Notes: generated from the sequence alone by a model not told the origin. DNA of 64,000 nt from Dugong dugon (GCA_030035585.1 CM057462.1:96245234-96309233), one strand, 5' to 3'; positions 1 to 12,480 are shown, counted from the stretch's first letter. Made by a program: numbers and translations.

Positions 1-715
1 CCAGGGACTGGTCCCTCCTGATAATATGTCCAAAGTATGCGAGATGAAGTCTCACCATCCTCGCTTCCAAGGAGCACTCTGGCTGTACTTCTTCCAAGAC
101 AGACTTGTTTGTTCTTCTGGCAGTCCATGGTATATTCAATATTCTTCACTGATACCATAATTCAAATGCATCAATTCTTCTTCAGCCTTCTTTATTCATT
201 GTCTGGCTTTTGCATGCATATGAGGCAATTGAAAACACCATGACTTGGGTCAGGCACACCTTAGTCCTCAAAGTGACATCTTTACTTTTTAACACTTTAA
301 AGAGGTCTTTTGCAGCAGATTTGCCCAATACAATATGTTGTTTAATTTCTTGACTACTGCTTCTACGGGCATTCATTATTGCTCCGAGTAAAATGAAATC
401 CTTGACAACTTCAATCTTTTCTTCATTTATCATAATGTTGCTTATTGGTCCAGTTTTGACGATTTTTGTTTTCTTTAAGTTGAGGTGTAATCAATACTGA
501 AGGCTGTAGTCTGTGATTTTCATCAGTAAGTGCTTCCAGTCCTCTTTGCTTTCAGCAAGCAAGGTTGTGTCATCTGCATATCGCAGGTTGTTAATGAGTC
601 TTTCTCCAATCCTGATTTCATCTTCTTCTTCTTATAGTGCAGCTTCTTGGATTATTTGCTCAGCATACAGATTGAGTAAGCACAGTGAAAGGATACAACC
701 CTGACACACACCTTT
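1..715 (-). mobile_element. RTE-type LINE (RTE1_LA/AfroRTE-like), 3' part of ORF
   Basis: Minus-strand fragment of a BovB-like RTE. The translated remnant carries the conserved block INEEKIEVVKDFILLG and, further up, an intact YADD codon set of the reverse transcriptase near 565-580. The left end is cut by the window and the 5' end is truncated. Confidence 0.85.
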
Positions 716-1228
716 AGACTAAATTTACTCCTTTGGAAACATTTACAAACATCTCATTTGCTTCAACCCATTCTTCAATTCTCCAGCAGTGTAACTGGGA
801 CCAGGATGGAACATGTAAAGAATTAATAATGGCTCAGGGATAGCAAAAGAAAAACAAGCATCTCAGAGAAAAACCAGCTACTACTTAATCTGGGCTATAC
901 AATCTGACTTGCCCCCAAAGTTGGTCTGTCTAGTCTAGCTCGTGCTTTTCTTCTATACGGTGGATATCATCTTAGCAATCACAACAAGGAGCTTCCACAT
1001 ATATATCTGCCTTCCTAGACTGGAGGCTCAAGAGAGAGACTGTAGGCTCAATTCCTATAGAGAGAGAAGATCCTTTTTTGTTTAAACCATGTCTTCTAAA
1101 TTCTAATTATGTCTAAGAACACTTTTCCTACACAGATGATTGACACCAGGAGTACCCACACTCAAGGGAAATTACATGGTTGTGCACATACACACAGACA
1201 CACAAGTGGGTTTTACCCTGGGGCGTCA

Positions 1229-1447
1229 ACCAAAACCAAACTAAACCCGTTGTGGTTGAGTCGATTCTGACTCATGGTGACCCTCTGTGTGTTATAGAGT
1301 AGAACTGCTCCTTAGGGTTTCTGGATTGTAATCTTAACACAAGCAGATCAGCAGGCCTTTCTTCCATGGTGCCCCTGAGTGGGTTTGAACTGCCAACGTT
1401 CAGGTTAGTAGTCCAGCACAAACTGTTTGTACCACTTAAGAACCTGG
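1229..1447 (-). mobile_element. AfroSINE (tRNA-derived SINE)
   Basis: Reverse-complement SINE: the tail-side motif GAGTCGATTCTGACTCATGG, the central GTAGAACTGCTCC and the tRNA-like head side are all present. It is moderately decayed. Confidence 0.88.
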
Positions 1448-1799
1448 AGCCTCAACAGGACCACAATATCAGAAAACAACACAGTGAGCATCCCTTATAA
1501 GAAATACATGTGTTGTAGCAGTGAGGTCATCTTACTACATTGCCAAAAAACATTTTATGAATTCCATAGCTACACAAAGCCATCCCAAAATCTATTACTT
1601 AGCTGGTAATCATAATGGATTCCATTCTAAGCAGCAAAATTTTAGTAGCTCTTCTTTCTACCCATAAAATACAGAAGTTTTAGTACTTAAAATCCTCTGC
1701 TAGGTTTTTCATTACATTGTTAAAGCGTTTATCAGCTATCTACTGATACAATCATATATAACGAAGCACAAAAACTCTGTGACATACAACAATAAACAC

Positions 1800-2130
1800 T
1801 TATTTCTCACTGTCAGTGGGGTTTAGCTGATACTTGTTGGGCTTAGCTGAGATCAGACATGTTTTTGCAGTTCAGCTGGCTCGCTCATATGTCTGAAGAT
1901 GGGCTATCCTCCGCATGTTTTCTTCCTCTTCCAGGAACAAATGGGCCTGGGCATGTCCTTCTTATGGTGAAGGCAGCAAGCAAGAGCGCTCATGCCCAAT
2001 CCCTCCAGTGCCTTTCAAGGCTCTATTTGCTTGATTGATGACCAACATTCCACTGGCCCAAAGCAAACCACTCAGCCAAGCCCAGAGTTAGTGGGAGGGT
2101 ACTCAAAGCTAAATGGTAAAGACAAGGACA
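1800..2130. repeat. Old interspersed repeat, family not assigned
   Basis: The stretch TTTAGCTGATACTTGTTGGGCTTAGC and the following TTCAGCTGGCTCGCTC, then a GGTGAAGGCAGCAAGCAAGAG segment, recall a widespread ancient mammalian repeat. I cannot name the family with certainty. Confidence 0.4.
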
Positions 2131-2274
2131 GAGCAGGAAAAAGAAAAAAAATACCTACTCCTCACTTATCAACTATCTTGTTATGCAACATTTTGCATTT
2201 ATGACAACAGTAAAAAATCTACTACCTGGCTATTTTGCACATTAACGATATACGTCTGGCAGTAACGAGCACCA

Positions 2275-2500
2275 AGGTGCAAGGCAAGAGTAACACTGGC
2301 TGTGATGGTTAAGGTTATATGTCAGCTTGGCTAAGCCATGATTCTCAGTGGTTTGGCAGTTATGTAATGATGTAATTTGGCAGTTACGTAGTAATGTAGT
2401 CATCCTCCATTTTGTGATATGACGTGATCATCGTCTATTTTCGCATAATGCCAATTTTCACATAATGACCTGGTCTTTGGAACCTAACCATGTCAATGAG
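2275..2500 (+). repeat. LTR-like interspersed repeat fragment
   Basis: GGTTATATGTCAGCTTGGCTAAGCCATGATTCTCAG and the repeated GGCAGTTATGTAATGATG blocks resemble an LTR-type repeat related to the copies at 34638 and 50794, which share the TTGGCTAGGCCATGATTC phrase. The family is inferred. Confidence 0.45.
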
Positions 2501-2516
2501 TGACAAGTGGGTGTAG

Positions 2517-2697
2517 TCAGTTGCCATGGAGTCACTGCCAACTCATAATAACCCCATGTGTGTCAGAGTTGAACTTTCCTCCATTGAGTTTTCAATGGAT
2601 AATTTTTCAGAAGTGGATTGCCAGGCCTTTCCTCTGAGAGGCCTCTGGGTGGACTCAAACCATCAACCTTTCAGTTAGCAGCTGAATGTGTTAAACA
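2517..2697 (-). mobile_element. AfroSINE
   Basis: Antisense copy with GCCATGGAGTCACTGCCAAC, GGGTGGACTCAAACC and the TTAGCAGCTGA head region. Confidence 0.85.
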
Positions 2698-3282
2698 TTA
2701 AACACAGGTCTCCTGCAGGAAAAAGAACTGGGCCATTACTGCAATCTACTTCAAAATGTAACCTAGATTCTTTCCAATGGGAGAAAACCAATTCTTTCAA
2801 AGACACCATTATGTTCGTGAACAACAAAAGCCAAGAACCGTGGCAGCTTCATCCTACTCTAGCATTCAGTACTATTGAAAAGTGTCTTCTCTTGTTTATT
2901 TTTTGGTTTTAATTCAGGAATCTCTTAGTTCTCTACCCATATTTCTGACTGCCCTTTCCTAGGTAAATCCTCTTCTTTGCTAACACCTTGAACATGAACA
3001 TTCTCTTCGCACCTGCTGTCTCTCTCTCCTCGCTCTACAGATTCTCTCACCCACTGCTGAGACCTCAGCTATGGTGGTAGGCTGCCGCTTGGAGCCCTCA
3101 CAGCTCTCCCTGAACCACACACGCCTTTCTAGCTACTTGATTATCTTCCTTGGCTGTTTCTCTGGCACTCAAACTTGTGTTAAAAACTGAACTCACAATC
3201 CCCAGGAGCAATCCTTACCCACTTCTGAGTACCCTATCTCAGGAACAGCAGCATCCTACCGTGTGAGTATCTCTATATGAGG

Positions 3283-3590
3283 GCAGTGATGGTTCTGGGG
3301 TAGAATGCTTGCCTTCCATGTGGAAGACCTGGGTTCAATTCCAGGCCAATCTACCTCAAGCGCAACAACCACCCGTCTGTCAGTGGAGGCTTACATGTTG
3401 CTGCAATGCTAAACAGGTTTCAGCAGAGCTTCCAGACTAAGATAGACTAGGAAGAAAAAGCTGGTGATTTACTTCTAAAACATCATTCAGTGAAAACCCT
3501 GGGGATCACAACAGTCCAATTCCGCTGTGCATAGTGTCACTGTGAGTCAGAGCTGGCTCAACTGCAGCAACAGGAACAACGTTACAGAGT
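3283..3590 (+). mobile_element. AfroSINE, long form with distinct tRNA head
   Basis: The head (GTGATGGTTCTGGGGTAGAATGCTTGCCTTCC, then GGTTCAATTCCAGGCC as B box) differs from the short SINEs. The body runs through CACCCGTCTGTCAGTGGAGGC to the RTE-like end GTGAGTCAGAGCTGGCTCAA and a CAACAGGAACAAC tail. Confidence 0.82.
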
Positions 3591-3724
3591 TTGGCACATT
3601 GTGGATACTTACTTGTGTACATGTCTATTTCCTCATCCTTTAACATGAGCTCCTGGAGGATAGGGCTGGTCCATAAACATATTTTTTAACCACCATTGAT
3701 TTTTATAGTGTCTCGTTAATGTAG

Positions 3725-3932
3725 GAGGGAGCCCTGGTAGTGCAGTGGTTAAGCGCTTGATTGCTAACTGAAAGGTTTGTAGTTTGAACCCACCAGCCAC
3801 TCCTTGGGAGAAGGATGTGGCATTCTGCTTCCATAAAGATTTACAGCCTAAGAAACCCTATGAGGCAGTTCTACTCTGTCCTACAGGGTTGCTGAGTCAG
3901 AATTGACTTGACAGCAGTGGATGGGTAAATGT
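3725..3932 (+). mobile_element. AfroSINE
   Basis: Full head GAGCCCTGGTAGTGCAGTGGTTAAGCGC, then TTTGAACCCACCAGCC and the 3' GAATTGACTTGACAGCAGTGG. Confidence 0.92.
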
Positions 3933-4049
3933 AGGTAATATTTTGAAATATTATCTATTATTATTGTTATTTGCCTTTAATAGTGCACAACAGCAGTGAT
4001 AGTATAACCAGGAAATCTAGACTGGAAGTTCAAGTAAATAAATTAATAT

Positions 4050-4784
4050 GGGGACCGTGGTCTCAGGGGACATCTGGCGCAATTGGCATAACATAAAGAA
4101 CATGTTCTGCATCCTACTTTGGTGAGTAGCTTCTGGGGCCTTAAAAGCTTGTGAGCAGCCATCTAAGATACTCCACTGGTCCCACCCTGTCTGGAGCAAG
4201 GGAGAATGAAGAAAACCAAAGACACGAGGGAAAGATTAGTCCAAATGACTAATGGACCACAACTACCATAGCCTCCACCAGAGTGAGTCCAGCACAACTA
4301 GATGGTTCCCAGCTGGCACCACTGACTGTTCTGACAGGGATCACAACAGAGGGTCTCAGACAGAGCTGGAGAAAAATGTAGAACAAAATTCTAATGAACA
4401 AAAAAAGGCCAGATTTACTGGTCTGACAAATACTGGAGTACGGCCCTGGACACCCTTTCAACTCAGTACTGAAGTCACTTCTGAGGCTCACCTTTCAGCC
4501 AAAGAATAGACAGGCCTATAATACAAACAATAACACATGTAGTTCAACCATTATACGAGACTAGATGGGCACACCAGCCTAGGGGCAAGGGCAAGAAGGC
4601 AGGAAGGGACAGGAAAGCTGGACGAATGGAAATGTGGAATCCCAGGCTGAGAAGGGGAGAGTGTTGACAGTACGCAGAGTTAGCAACCAATGTCACAAAA
4701 CAGTATGTGTATTAATTGTTTAATGAGAAACTAATTTGCTCTGTAAACTTTCACCTAAACCACAATTAAAAAAAAAAAAAAAAG
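4050..4784 (+). mobile_element. L1 3' end, 5' truncated
   Basis: About 735 bases of L1 3' UTR ending in a 15-A tail. It matches the 3' UTRs at 58.73-59.5 kb and 60.33-61.1 kb in this window (TCAGGGGACATCT, ATTGGCATAACA, TTTGGTGAGT). This is the usual 5'-truncated form. Confidence 0.9.
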
Positions 4785-4818
4785 ATTAGTAATTACTCAT
4801 TTCTCCAATTAAGCTAGA

Positions 4819-5103
4819 CCAGGGGATCGGCAACCATTTTCTTAAAGGGCCAAATAGTAAACATTTTAGATTTTGCAGGCCATAGGTCTCTCTCAGCTAC
4901 TCAGCTCTGTGTTTGTACTGTGAAGTGAGCCATAGACAGTAAGTAAATGAATGAGTGTGACTGTGTTCCAATAAAATTTATTTTTCGGCACTGAAATTTG
5001 AATTTCATATAAATTCTATGAGTCATGAAATATTATTGTTTTCTTTCAACCATTTAAAAATGTGAAAACTACACAGGCCATAGTGTGCAGACCTCTGAGC
5101 TAG
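4819..5103. mobile_element. hAT (Charlie/MER1-group) non-autonomous DNA transposon relic
   Basis: Ends CAGGGGATCGGCAACC and CAGACCTCTGAGC form decayed inverted repeats. Internal TAAAGGGCCAAATAGTAAA, TTTTGCAGGCCATA and TTCCAATAAAATTTATTT match the common mammalian hAT family of this type. Confidence 0.75.
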
Positions 5104-5288
5104 ACCGTGAGGCATCCATCCTTTATAGGGAAGGACTGATAGAACATCAGACAGATACGATTGAATCTTTGCCTTTTGTGTTTCAGAAGTCTCAACAGTG
5201 GTTTAAGACAAAAGATTTAGAAGAACATATGATTAGTCACAACTAAGCCTCCTAGTCACCACTCCCCTTCTGTCCCTTGCCAAACGTT

Positions 5289-5525
5289 AGATAGATTGTT
5301 GTTAGTTGCTGTCAAGTTGACTCTGGCTCATGGGGACTTACGTATAACAGAATGAAACGTTGCTCAGGCCTGCGCCATCTTCATGATTGTCTGAGTCCAT
5401 AGTTATGGCTATGGTGTCAATCTATTTCATTGAGGGTTTCCCTCTACTTTATCAACCATGATGTTCTTTTCTAATGATTGGTCCTCCCTAATGACATGTA
5501 CAAAGTAAGTAAGACAAAATCTACC
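5289..5525 (-). mobile_element. RTE LINE 3' end fragment
   Basis: Starts with the RTE tail GTTGTTAGTTGCTGTCAAG and runs to ATGACATGTACAAAGTAAG, matching the other RTE 3' ends in this window. Confidence 0.8.
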
Positions 5526-6092
5526 TGGACCAAAAGAGGAGGAGAGTGGGGAGGAGTACCAAAAGAGTTTAGATGCTGGTGGGTTACTGAGAAGGGCCCC
5601 TTCACCCTGGGTCATGCCCCAGGTTGGGAGTAGGGGGAAGCAGGGATTATAGAACTCCCTTGATAGGCTGGAGGTTTTCCTTCCCTCCACCTAAGGATAC
5701 TCCCCAGAGCTTAGATGCAACCCTAAGAAAAGAGGTACCTCAAACCAACAGAGATGTTTCCACACTCCCTCTTCTTTAGAATTGAAGCTTTAAATAGAAA
5801 TTAACTGCTATAAAAAATAGTTCTCTTTCTTGAACTGTTGAAATCATATAGGCATTCAATGAGGGCTTGATGGGACACCCAAGGTTGAAACATTTGAAGT
5901 CTCCCTCTCCCTCACCCAAACAATTAGCACGGAGAGGGGTCTGGAGAGCTACTTTAAGGCAAGCAACTTGTCTCCTTGTGAATTTTCATCGTTTTTTAAA
6001 AAATTTTTTTACAAAATTTGATTCAAGTTCCACCCTTGTCATGGCTATCTTTTGTTTAGAGACTTTTTCCCCTAATGACTACAACCTCATTT

Positions 6093-6787
6093 GTTGTTGG
6101 TGTTGTTAGATGCCGTCAAGTCAGTTCTGACTCATAACAACCCTATGTACAACAGAATGAAACACTACCTGGTCCTACGCCATCCTCACAATCGTTGCTA
6201 TGTTTGAGCCCATTGTTGCAGTCACTGTGTCAATCTATCTTGTTGAGGGTCTTCCTCTTTTTTGCTGACTCTCTATTTTACCAAGCATAATATCCTTCTC
6301 CAGGGACTGGTCCCTCCTGATAACATGTTCAAAGTACACGAGATGAAGTCTCACCGTCCTTGCTTCCAAGGAGCATCTTAGCTATACTTCATCCAAGACA
6401 GATTTGTTCTTTCTTCTGGCATTCCATGGTATATTAAATATTCTTTTCCGACACCATAATTCAAAGGCATCAATTCTTCTTCAGTCTTCCTTGTTCATTG
6501 TTCAGCTTTCTCATGCATATGAGGCGGTTGAAAATATCATGACTTGGGTCAGATGCACGTTAGTCCTCAAAGTGATATCTTTGCTTTTTAACACTTTAAA
6601 GAGGTCTTTTGCAGCAGATTTGCCCAATGCAATGTGTCATTTGATGTCTTGACTGCTGCTTCCATGAGTGTTGACTGTGGATCCAGATAAAATGAAATCC
6701 TTGACAACTTCAATATTTTCTCCATTTATCATGAAGTTGCTTATTGGTCCAGTTGTGAGGATTTTTGTTTTCTTTAAAACTCCTCAT
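6093..6787 (-). mobile_element. RTE LINE 3' part, 5' truncated
   Basis: Minus-strand copy from the GTTGTTGGTGTTGTTAGATGCC tail to GATTTTTGTTTTCTTTAA. It covers the C-terminal end of the RTE ORF with several frameshifts. Confidence 0.87.
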
Positions 6788-8127
6788 TACTAACCATTAA
6801 TCATTAACCATAGGAAATGTACTTTTTCATTGGCTTCCTTCAGTGACTCTTGCATTTTCCTTTCTGCTTGGCAGCCAACACTAGGAAAGAACTCTGGTGG
6901 ATGGCTGGTGGGATCAGGATGTCACTGAGTAGTTTAGTTTGATTGAATTCATTTGTCACCTAACTGTCCCAGTGTTGACCTATGGTGCTGGTTGTGCTAG
7001 TAACTACTACAGCGGAAGTAATGGACATGGGTTATATCTTACAAAGGAAATACCTATTTTAAAAATTTACTCTAAGTAAATAACTGTGTCCAGTTAGTGG
7101 ATTTTGCTGATGAAATGCCTCCAAATATATTTCACCCTTAAAAACAATGAAAACACATGTAGGTTTTGCTTGTCTCACTACAGAAACTTCACTCATGGAA
7201 ATGAAGCATATTCAATGGTCTAGCTCTCTCAGTGCTCCTTTTTTCCTCCAAAGGTATCATCTTGAGGTTTTTTTTGTGCTTGCAAAGTCCTAAGCAGTCA
7301 CCTGCTTTGCCTCACTGTAGAAACAACTCTGTTAACAGTTTTGTAAAATTCTTTCTATTTTGAAATTTTGGCTGTACTTGAGGGTATCGAGGGCTTATCT
7401 GTAAACATACTGCCAAGAGTCCCATTGGAGAATAACAACTCCCTTACAAGAAAAGCTAATATGAAGTTGAGTGCATTTAAAAGTCAAACCTTTGGCACAA
7501 TAAATAAAAACTCTCCTGGATGCCAGGAGACCCCAAATGCAGACTAGTCATATCTACAAAACAGAAAATTCTGAGCACTCTGGGCAGAGATGTGACTTAC
7601 AGAGACTCTGAATGATATCTTTCAGGGAATATGACATTTCCAAAACTTACACAAATATTTACATGAATTTTATATTTTCAATGCATTGCATGTGTTAAAG
7701 ATTTATGTTAAGATTGGCTTTTAAAGGAAGAATCCCCGAGTGAGGTCGATACGTTGTTTGTTTGTTTTTAAATCTTGGTAGTTTGCCGTATAAATTCATT
7801 TCTAGACATATTTTATATTTGCCTTTCAGTCATGCTTCCCTTTTCGCAGTAAATCACTGAATTTACTGAAGGGGCTGTGCAGGTGTCTTAGTTTCTGTTT
7901 CTCAACTAAACCAGCTAGCCTGGGGTTGTTTTTCATTATGTTTTATAGCAGGTTGTATAGCACATTGCCCCAGAAAAATCAATCATAGGTTTTTTCCTCA
8001 TCCGTTTTCTTGCTTCTTTTCTGTTGGAGTCTCACAGTTCAACATCCTTAAATGTTTTGTTCTGTTTTCCTCTTTCTCACACACGCATCTATATTAGGCC
8101 TTGTAGTATCAACATAAACCCAGAATA

Positions 8128-8283
8128 CTGGGGACATGGTGGTTAAGAGCTCGGCTGCTAACCTGAAGGTCGGTAGTTCAAATCCACCAGCTGCTCCTTG
8201 GAAATCTTATGGGGCAGTTCTACTCTGTCCTGTAGGGTAGCTATGACTCACCAGCAACAGGTTTGTTCTTTTTGGTTTTTGGT
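8128..8283 (+). mobile_element. AfroSINE, short form
   Basis: GGGGACATGGTGGTTAAGAGCTCGGCTGCTAACC head, TTCAAATCCACCAGC B box, ending in GCAACAGGTTTG. The site lies about 450 bases upstream of exon 7. Confidence 0.88.
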
Positions 8284-8736
8284 TAACAGCTTAGCTTGTG
8301 AGTAATTTTTTCCAAAAGTAATCATTAGCAGGTGAAATTATTTCATTACGGAGGCAGAAATATTGATCTAAATATCCACTGCAGAGAGAGAGAGAGAGGG
8401 TGATTCAAACACTTGCTATTAGGTCCCTTGCCCCCACTCCATTAAAATCAGCTTTTCAAAAATTAAGGGTATATTACATTTTGGGCTTTTCTTGAGACTT
8501 AAAAACCCGACAGCGTTATCAAATACCAACAATACATACTTCACTTTTCATGTTTATTAATGTGAATTTGATTTTTTTGTGGCCGTATTTTGTACAAAGT
8601 GTCTATTCCCCGTTGTTTTCCCAGGGTCTAGAAGAGTGCTTGGAACGTAAGTACTCCATAGATTTCTGCTAAGTGGAATATTATTAATTCTAGAAGCACA
8701 CTGCATCATTTTGTTATTATTATTCATTCACTTTAG

Positions 8737-8893
8737 GTTAAAGAATTTGACACCAATTTCACATACATGCAGCGATCGGAATTCCACTTGGAGCCAAACA
8801 CTGAGTATGTATTTCAAGTGAGATGTCAAGAAACAGGGAAAAGGTACTGGCAGTTGTGGAGTCCGCCCTTTTCCCATACGACGCCCAAAACAG
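8737..8893 (+). CDS. IL23R: IL23R exon 7: end of second fibronectin III domain, WQLWS motif
   Basis: The exon is 157 bases, phase 0 in and phase 1 out, and begins VKEFDTNFTYMQ. The acceptor is a TTTAG at 8732-8736 and the donor is CAG/GTGAGTG. It encodes the last part of the cytokine-receptor domain next to the membrane. The sequence shows an N-glycosylation site (NFT, 8755-8763), the conserved block EYVFQVRCQETGKRYW, and WQLWS at 8848-8862. That motif stands where type I cytokine receptors have WSXWS and where human IL23R has WQPWS. The preceding exon is not in the window. The identification rests on residue-level similarity to the human protein as I know it. A large intron of about 19.9 kb follows. 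Confidence 0.95.
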
Positions 8894-9084
8894 GTGAGTG
8901 TATTTCTGTATTTTATTTTCTTAGGCTTTTCTTTTGTCGTCTGTCTCGCTTCTAAGTATCTTTTCTCCACAACTTCTAGCAACACTGACAAAGCTAGTTT
9001 AGGGCAGGTGGTAACAGTTAAATCATCATTTCGCTTTGATTTCGTTAAGACTGGGTACGATTTAAGTAATGGTCCTCACTTTCC

Positions 9085-9240
9085 TGGGCATTAAAGCCGC
9101 TTGGGGTGATTGCTTGAGATGCATGTTCCCATCCCTGCTCCTAGATGGTCTGATTCCACAGGCCAGAAGGGTGGGGTGCTCAAGAGTCAGCGTTTTTTAC
9201 AGACCTCCTGGGTGATTCTGAGGTATATGTAATCCAAGCC
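9085..9240. repeat. MER5-like hAT-Charlie relic
   Basis: AAAGCCGCTTGGGGTGATTG, TGGTCTGATTCCACAGG and CCTGGGTGATTCTGAGGTA resemble MER5-type sequence. It is old and decayed. Confidence 0.5.
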
Positions 9241-10045
9241 TCGCTTTGCAAAATATTATTCTAATGAGGAAAAATCCATGCAAGAGTTACATTAAATCCT
9301 TTAGGCCATGCTGGTAAAATATATTCTCCTAAATGAGCCACAAATCAAATCATATCAATAAACATTGATTACCTACTCTATGCAAATCAATCAGAAGGAG
9401 TTATAACCCTTAAACATGGGATTAATTCTCTCCTCAGCGTCAGAATCTAGCTGCTCTATTGTTTATCTTTAGATATTTTCCTGTCCCTAATATTATTAGT
9501 TTAAATCTGTATGTATTCACACATGTAATTGAATAAATTCAGAGCCAAATAGGCTTCAATACTCCATAATGAATTGTCATAATATTCCATAATAGCCTCA
9601 TTTCTCCCTCCTCTGGGTAGTTTATACACTCGATTAAAAAATTTATCTTCAGGACTAAAGGATTTAATTTTAATCACAGTATTCTTGATACCATCACTAT
9701 TATAACATAACACCTTGGAATTGTGTCTTAAGTTTTTCAGACCACTTTGACATACATTTTAGATATTGATGCCTGCCTAATAAGTAGAGGGAATGAAGAG
9801 GCAGGCTAGAGGCAAAGCGGTTTTGGCGCCCCCTAATGCCCAAATCTCAGAAATACATTATTAAGATATTCACAATACCATGTATCAGTTCTTTTTTTTA
9901 ACAGGATTTTTAAGCAATCTTGCCTTATGTTGATATTGCAACAAAATCTGAGGACTTATATGGTATTTTATAATAGTCAGAATTTAGTTGATAACCAATT
10001 ATTTTTTTAATAAAATCTAGACTTGTAAAGCAAGATTATTCTAAC

Positions 10046-10170
10046 TGATAACTAACATTTACTCACTTTTCACAAAGTATTACTAAGTATAAACTTGTTT
10101 GATCTTCATATCAGCTGTATTTGGTGGTATAATTAGCACCATTTACAAATGAAGAAACTGAGGCATGACC
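10046..10170 (-). repeat. MIR relic
   Basis: AACATTTACTCACTTTTCACAAAG and TTTACAAATGAAGAAACTGAGGCATG are the typical antisense MIR core. Confidence 0.7.
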
Positions 10171-10193
10171 TCCTAAATAGCACATTGCTAGTG

Positions 10194-11024
10194 GGTTGTT
10201 GTTGTTAGTAGGCACCAGCGAGTCGGTTCCAACTCCTAGTGACCCTACGTACAACAGAACGAACACTGCCCGGTCCTGCACCATCCTCACAGTCGTTGTC
10301 ATGTTTAAGCCCACTGTTGTAGCCACTGTGTCAGTCCATCTCATTGAGGGTCTTCCTCTTTTTTGCTGACCCTCTATTTACCAAGCATGATAACGTTCGA
10401 AGTACGTGAGATACAGTCTTGCCATCTTTGCTTCTAAGGAGCGTTCTGGTTGTACTTCTTCCAAGACAGATTTGATCATTCTTTTGACAGCTCATGGTAT
10501 ATTCAATATTCTTCGCCAACACCATAATTCAAAGGCGTCAGTTCTTCTTCTGTCTTCCTTATTCATTATCCAGCTTTCACATGCATATGAGGTGACTGAA
10601 AATACCATGGCTTGGATCAGGTGTACCTTAGTCCTCAAAGTGACGTCTCTGCTTTTTAACACTTCAAAGAGGTCTTCTGGGCAGATTTGCCCAATGCAAT
10701 GTGTCTTTTGATTTCTTGACTGCTGTTTCCATGGGTATTGATTGTGAATCTAAGTAAAATGAAATCCTCGACAACTTCAATCTTTTCTCCGTTTGTCATG
10801 ATGTTGCTTACTGGTCCGGTTGTGAGGATTTTTCTTTTCTTGATGTTGAGGTGTAACCCATACTGAAGGCTCTGGCCTCTGATCTTCGTCAGTAAGTGCT
10901 TCAAGTTCTCTACACTTTCAGCAAGGAAGGTTGTATCCTCTGCATAACGCAAGTTGTTAATGTATCTTCCTCCAATCCCGATGGCCCGTTCTTCTTCACA
11001 TAGTCCAACTTCCCGGATTATTAT
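10194..11024 (-). mobile_element. RTE LINE, 3' half, reverse transcriptase remnant
   Basis: The minus-strand remnant reads NLRYAEDTTFLAES at the reverse transcriptase catalytic motif, where YADD is expected, so an aspartate is lost. The flanks GCTAGTGGG (about 10185-10193) and ACTAGTGGG (11026-11034) look like its target-site duplication. Confidence 0.87.
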
Positions 11025-11034
11025 TACTAGTGGG

Positions 11035-11200
11035 TCCCGTAAACCAAACCCGTTGCCTTGAGTCGATTCCAACTCATAGCGACCCTACAGGACAGAGTAG
11101 AACTGTCCCACAGAGTTTCCAAGGAGTGCCTGGTGGATTCAAGCTGCCGACCTTTTGGTTAACAGCTGTAGAACTTGACCACTATGCCACCAGGGTTTCC
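11035..11200 (-). mobile_element. AfroSINE inserted at the RTE border
   Basis: Antisense SINE with a perfect 10-base target-site duplication TACTAGTGGG at 11025-11034 and 11201-11210. The insertion reuses the RTE duplication site. Confidence 0.92.
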
Positions 11201-11657
11201 TACTAGTGGGTAGTAGTACCTAAATTGGACACAATTTTTCTTACTCAGATTACTGTGCATCTTCCCCCACCAACTCTACAGCAATCTCACTGATTTTTTT
11301 TTTTAATTACATCAAAGTAGAGGAATAGCTTAATAAAGTGTTCAACAAATTAAGTATAGGACCACAAATCTCATCTTTAAAGATAGAAGTCTTAAACCTC
11401 AGCTATAAGGGAATAGGAACACCACAGCTACCCTACAACAAGTCTAAATTTAAAGTCTTTGTTGGTTTCCCAAGGGAGGGGAAAATTAATTTAAGGCGAA
11501 AAAATACTAGTTAAAACAAAATATCCCTGAAAAGTTACATCTATTCAAATAAGCATGTTGCCTAAGAAAGAACCATAAACTCTTCTCTTGGTGCAAATTC
11601 TTTTGTAAGACACATTAAATGAGAAAATGAGAAACACTGAAAGTGTGTTAGAGAAAG

Positions 11658-11850
11658 GTGTTGTTATCGTTAGACGCCCTCAAGTTGATTCCGACTCATA
11701 GCGTCCCTATATGACAGAGTAGAACTGCCCCAGAGGGTTTGCTAGGCTGTAATCTCTATGAAAGCACATTTCCAGGTCTTTTCTCCTGAGGAGCCACTGG
11801 TGGGTTCAAACCACTGACCTTTCGCTTAATCATTGTGTCACCAGGGCTTC
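11658..11850 (-). mobile_element. AfroSINE
   Basis: Antisense SINE with a perfect 12-base duplication TGTTAGAGAAAG at 11646-11657 and 11851-11862. Confidence 0.92.
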
Positions 11851-12265
11851 TGTTAGAGAAAGTACTAGTATTAAATCTTCCTAAAAATTACCTTTTCTCC
11901 CCCTGTTTTTAAAAGCAATGAAAGTTTATTGTATAATTCTAAAACCTATAAATAACTGCTATTTACGTTTTAACAAATTTAATACAAGTTTTATTCTATG
12001 CACTTTTTTTCAGTTTATGAATGTGCTGTAATTTAATAGTTTCCCTATTTAAACTATTTTGAGGTTGTTTCCATTTTTTTTCATTATAAATAAACTTCTT
12101 TGAACAGCTTTGTATATAAACTCTCCTTATTTTCTTTAGACCCAAAGAAGAATTTTTGGATCAAGGGTTAAGCACATTTTCAGATGCTTAATATCATGTA
12201 GCCAAATTGCTTTATAGTAAATCTATAATTTCAATTGTTTTTTAAAAAAGCATCCATGAAAAGAC

Positions 12266-12480
12266 AGTTATTCATTTAGTCATTCATCAAGTATTTATCT
12301 AGCCTCTACCAAGTGCCAGGCCTTGCTAGGTGTTTGCAGAATCTCAGTGAGCAAAGGAGGCAAAGGTCGCTGCCTTCCGGAAGCTTAATTCCAGAGAAGA
12401 CAGGCAATAAAAAACAAGCATCATAAATAAGTAAATTACACAAAACGATAACTAAAGATACAAGTAAAAGCAGTAAGAGT
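12266..12480. repeat. Ancient LINE-derived repeat relic
   Basis: ATTCATCAAGTATTTATCTAGCC, GTGCCAGGCCTTGCTAGG and GACAGGCAATAAAAAACAAGCAT follow a well-known old mammalian repeat. The same type appears at 30300-30480 and 45075-45325. The family name is uncertain. Confidence 0.5.

Larger units (their letters stand above)
1..8736 (+). other. IL23R intron 6 (3' part)
   Basis: This is non-coding. It holds RTE fragments, SINEs, an L1 3' end and a hAT-type relic, listed separately. I see nothing else recognisable in 716-1228, 1448-1800, 2698-3280, 5526-6093, 6790-8127 or 8284-8736, apart from a short (GA)n tract near 8385-8398. Confidence 0.8.

Noticed and set aside
3283..3380. tRNA gene
   Set aside because: A and B box-like sequences belong to the head of a SINE; no tRNA fold or anticodon arm is evident.
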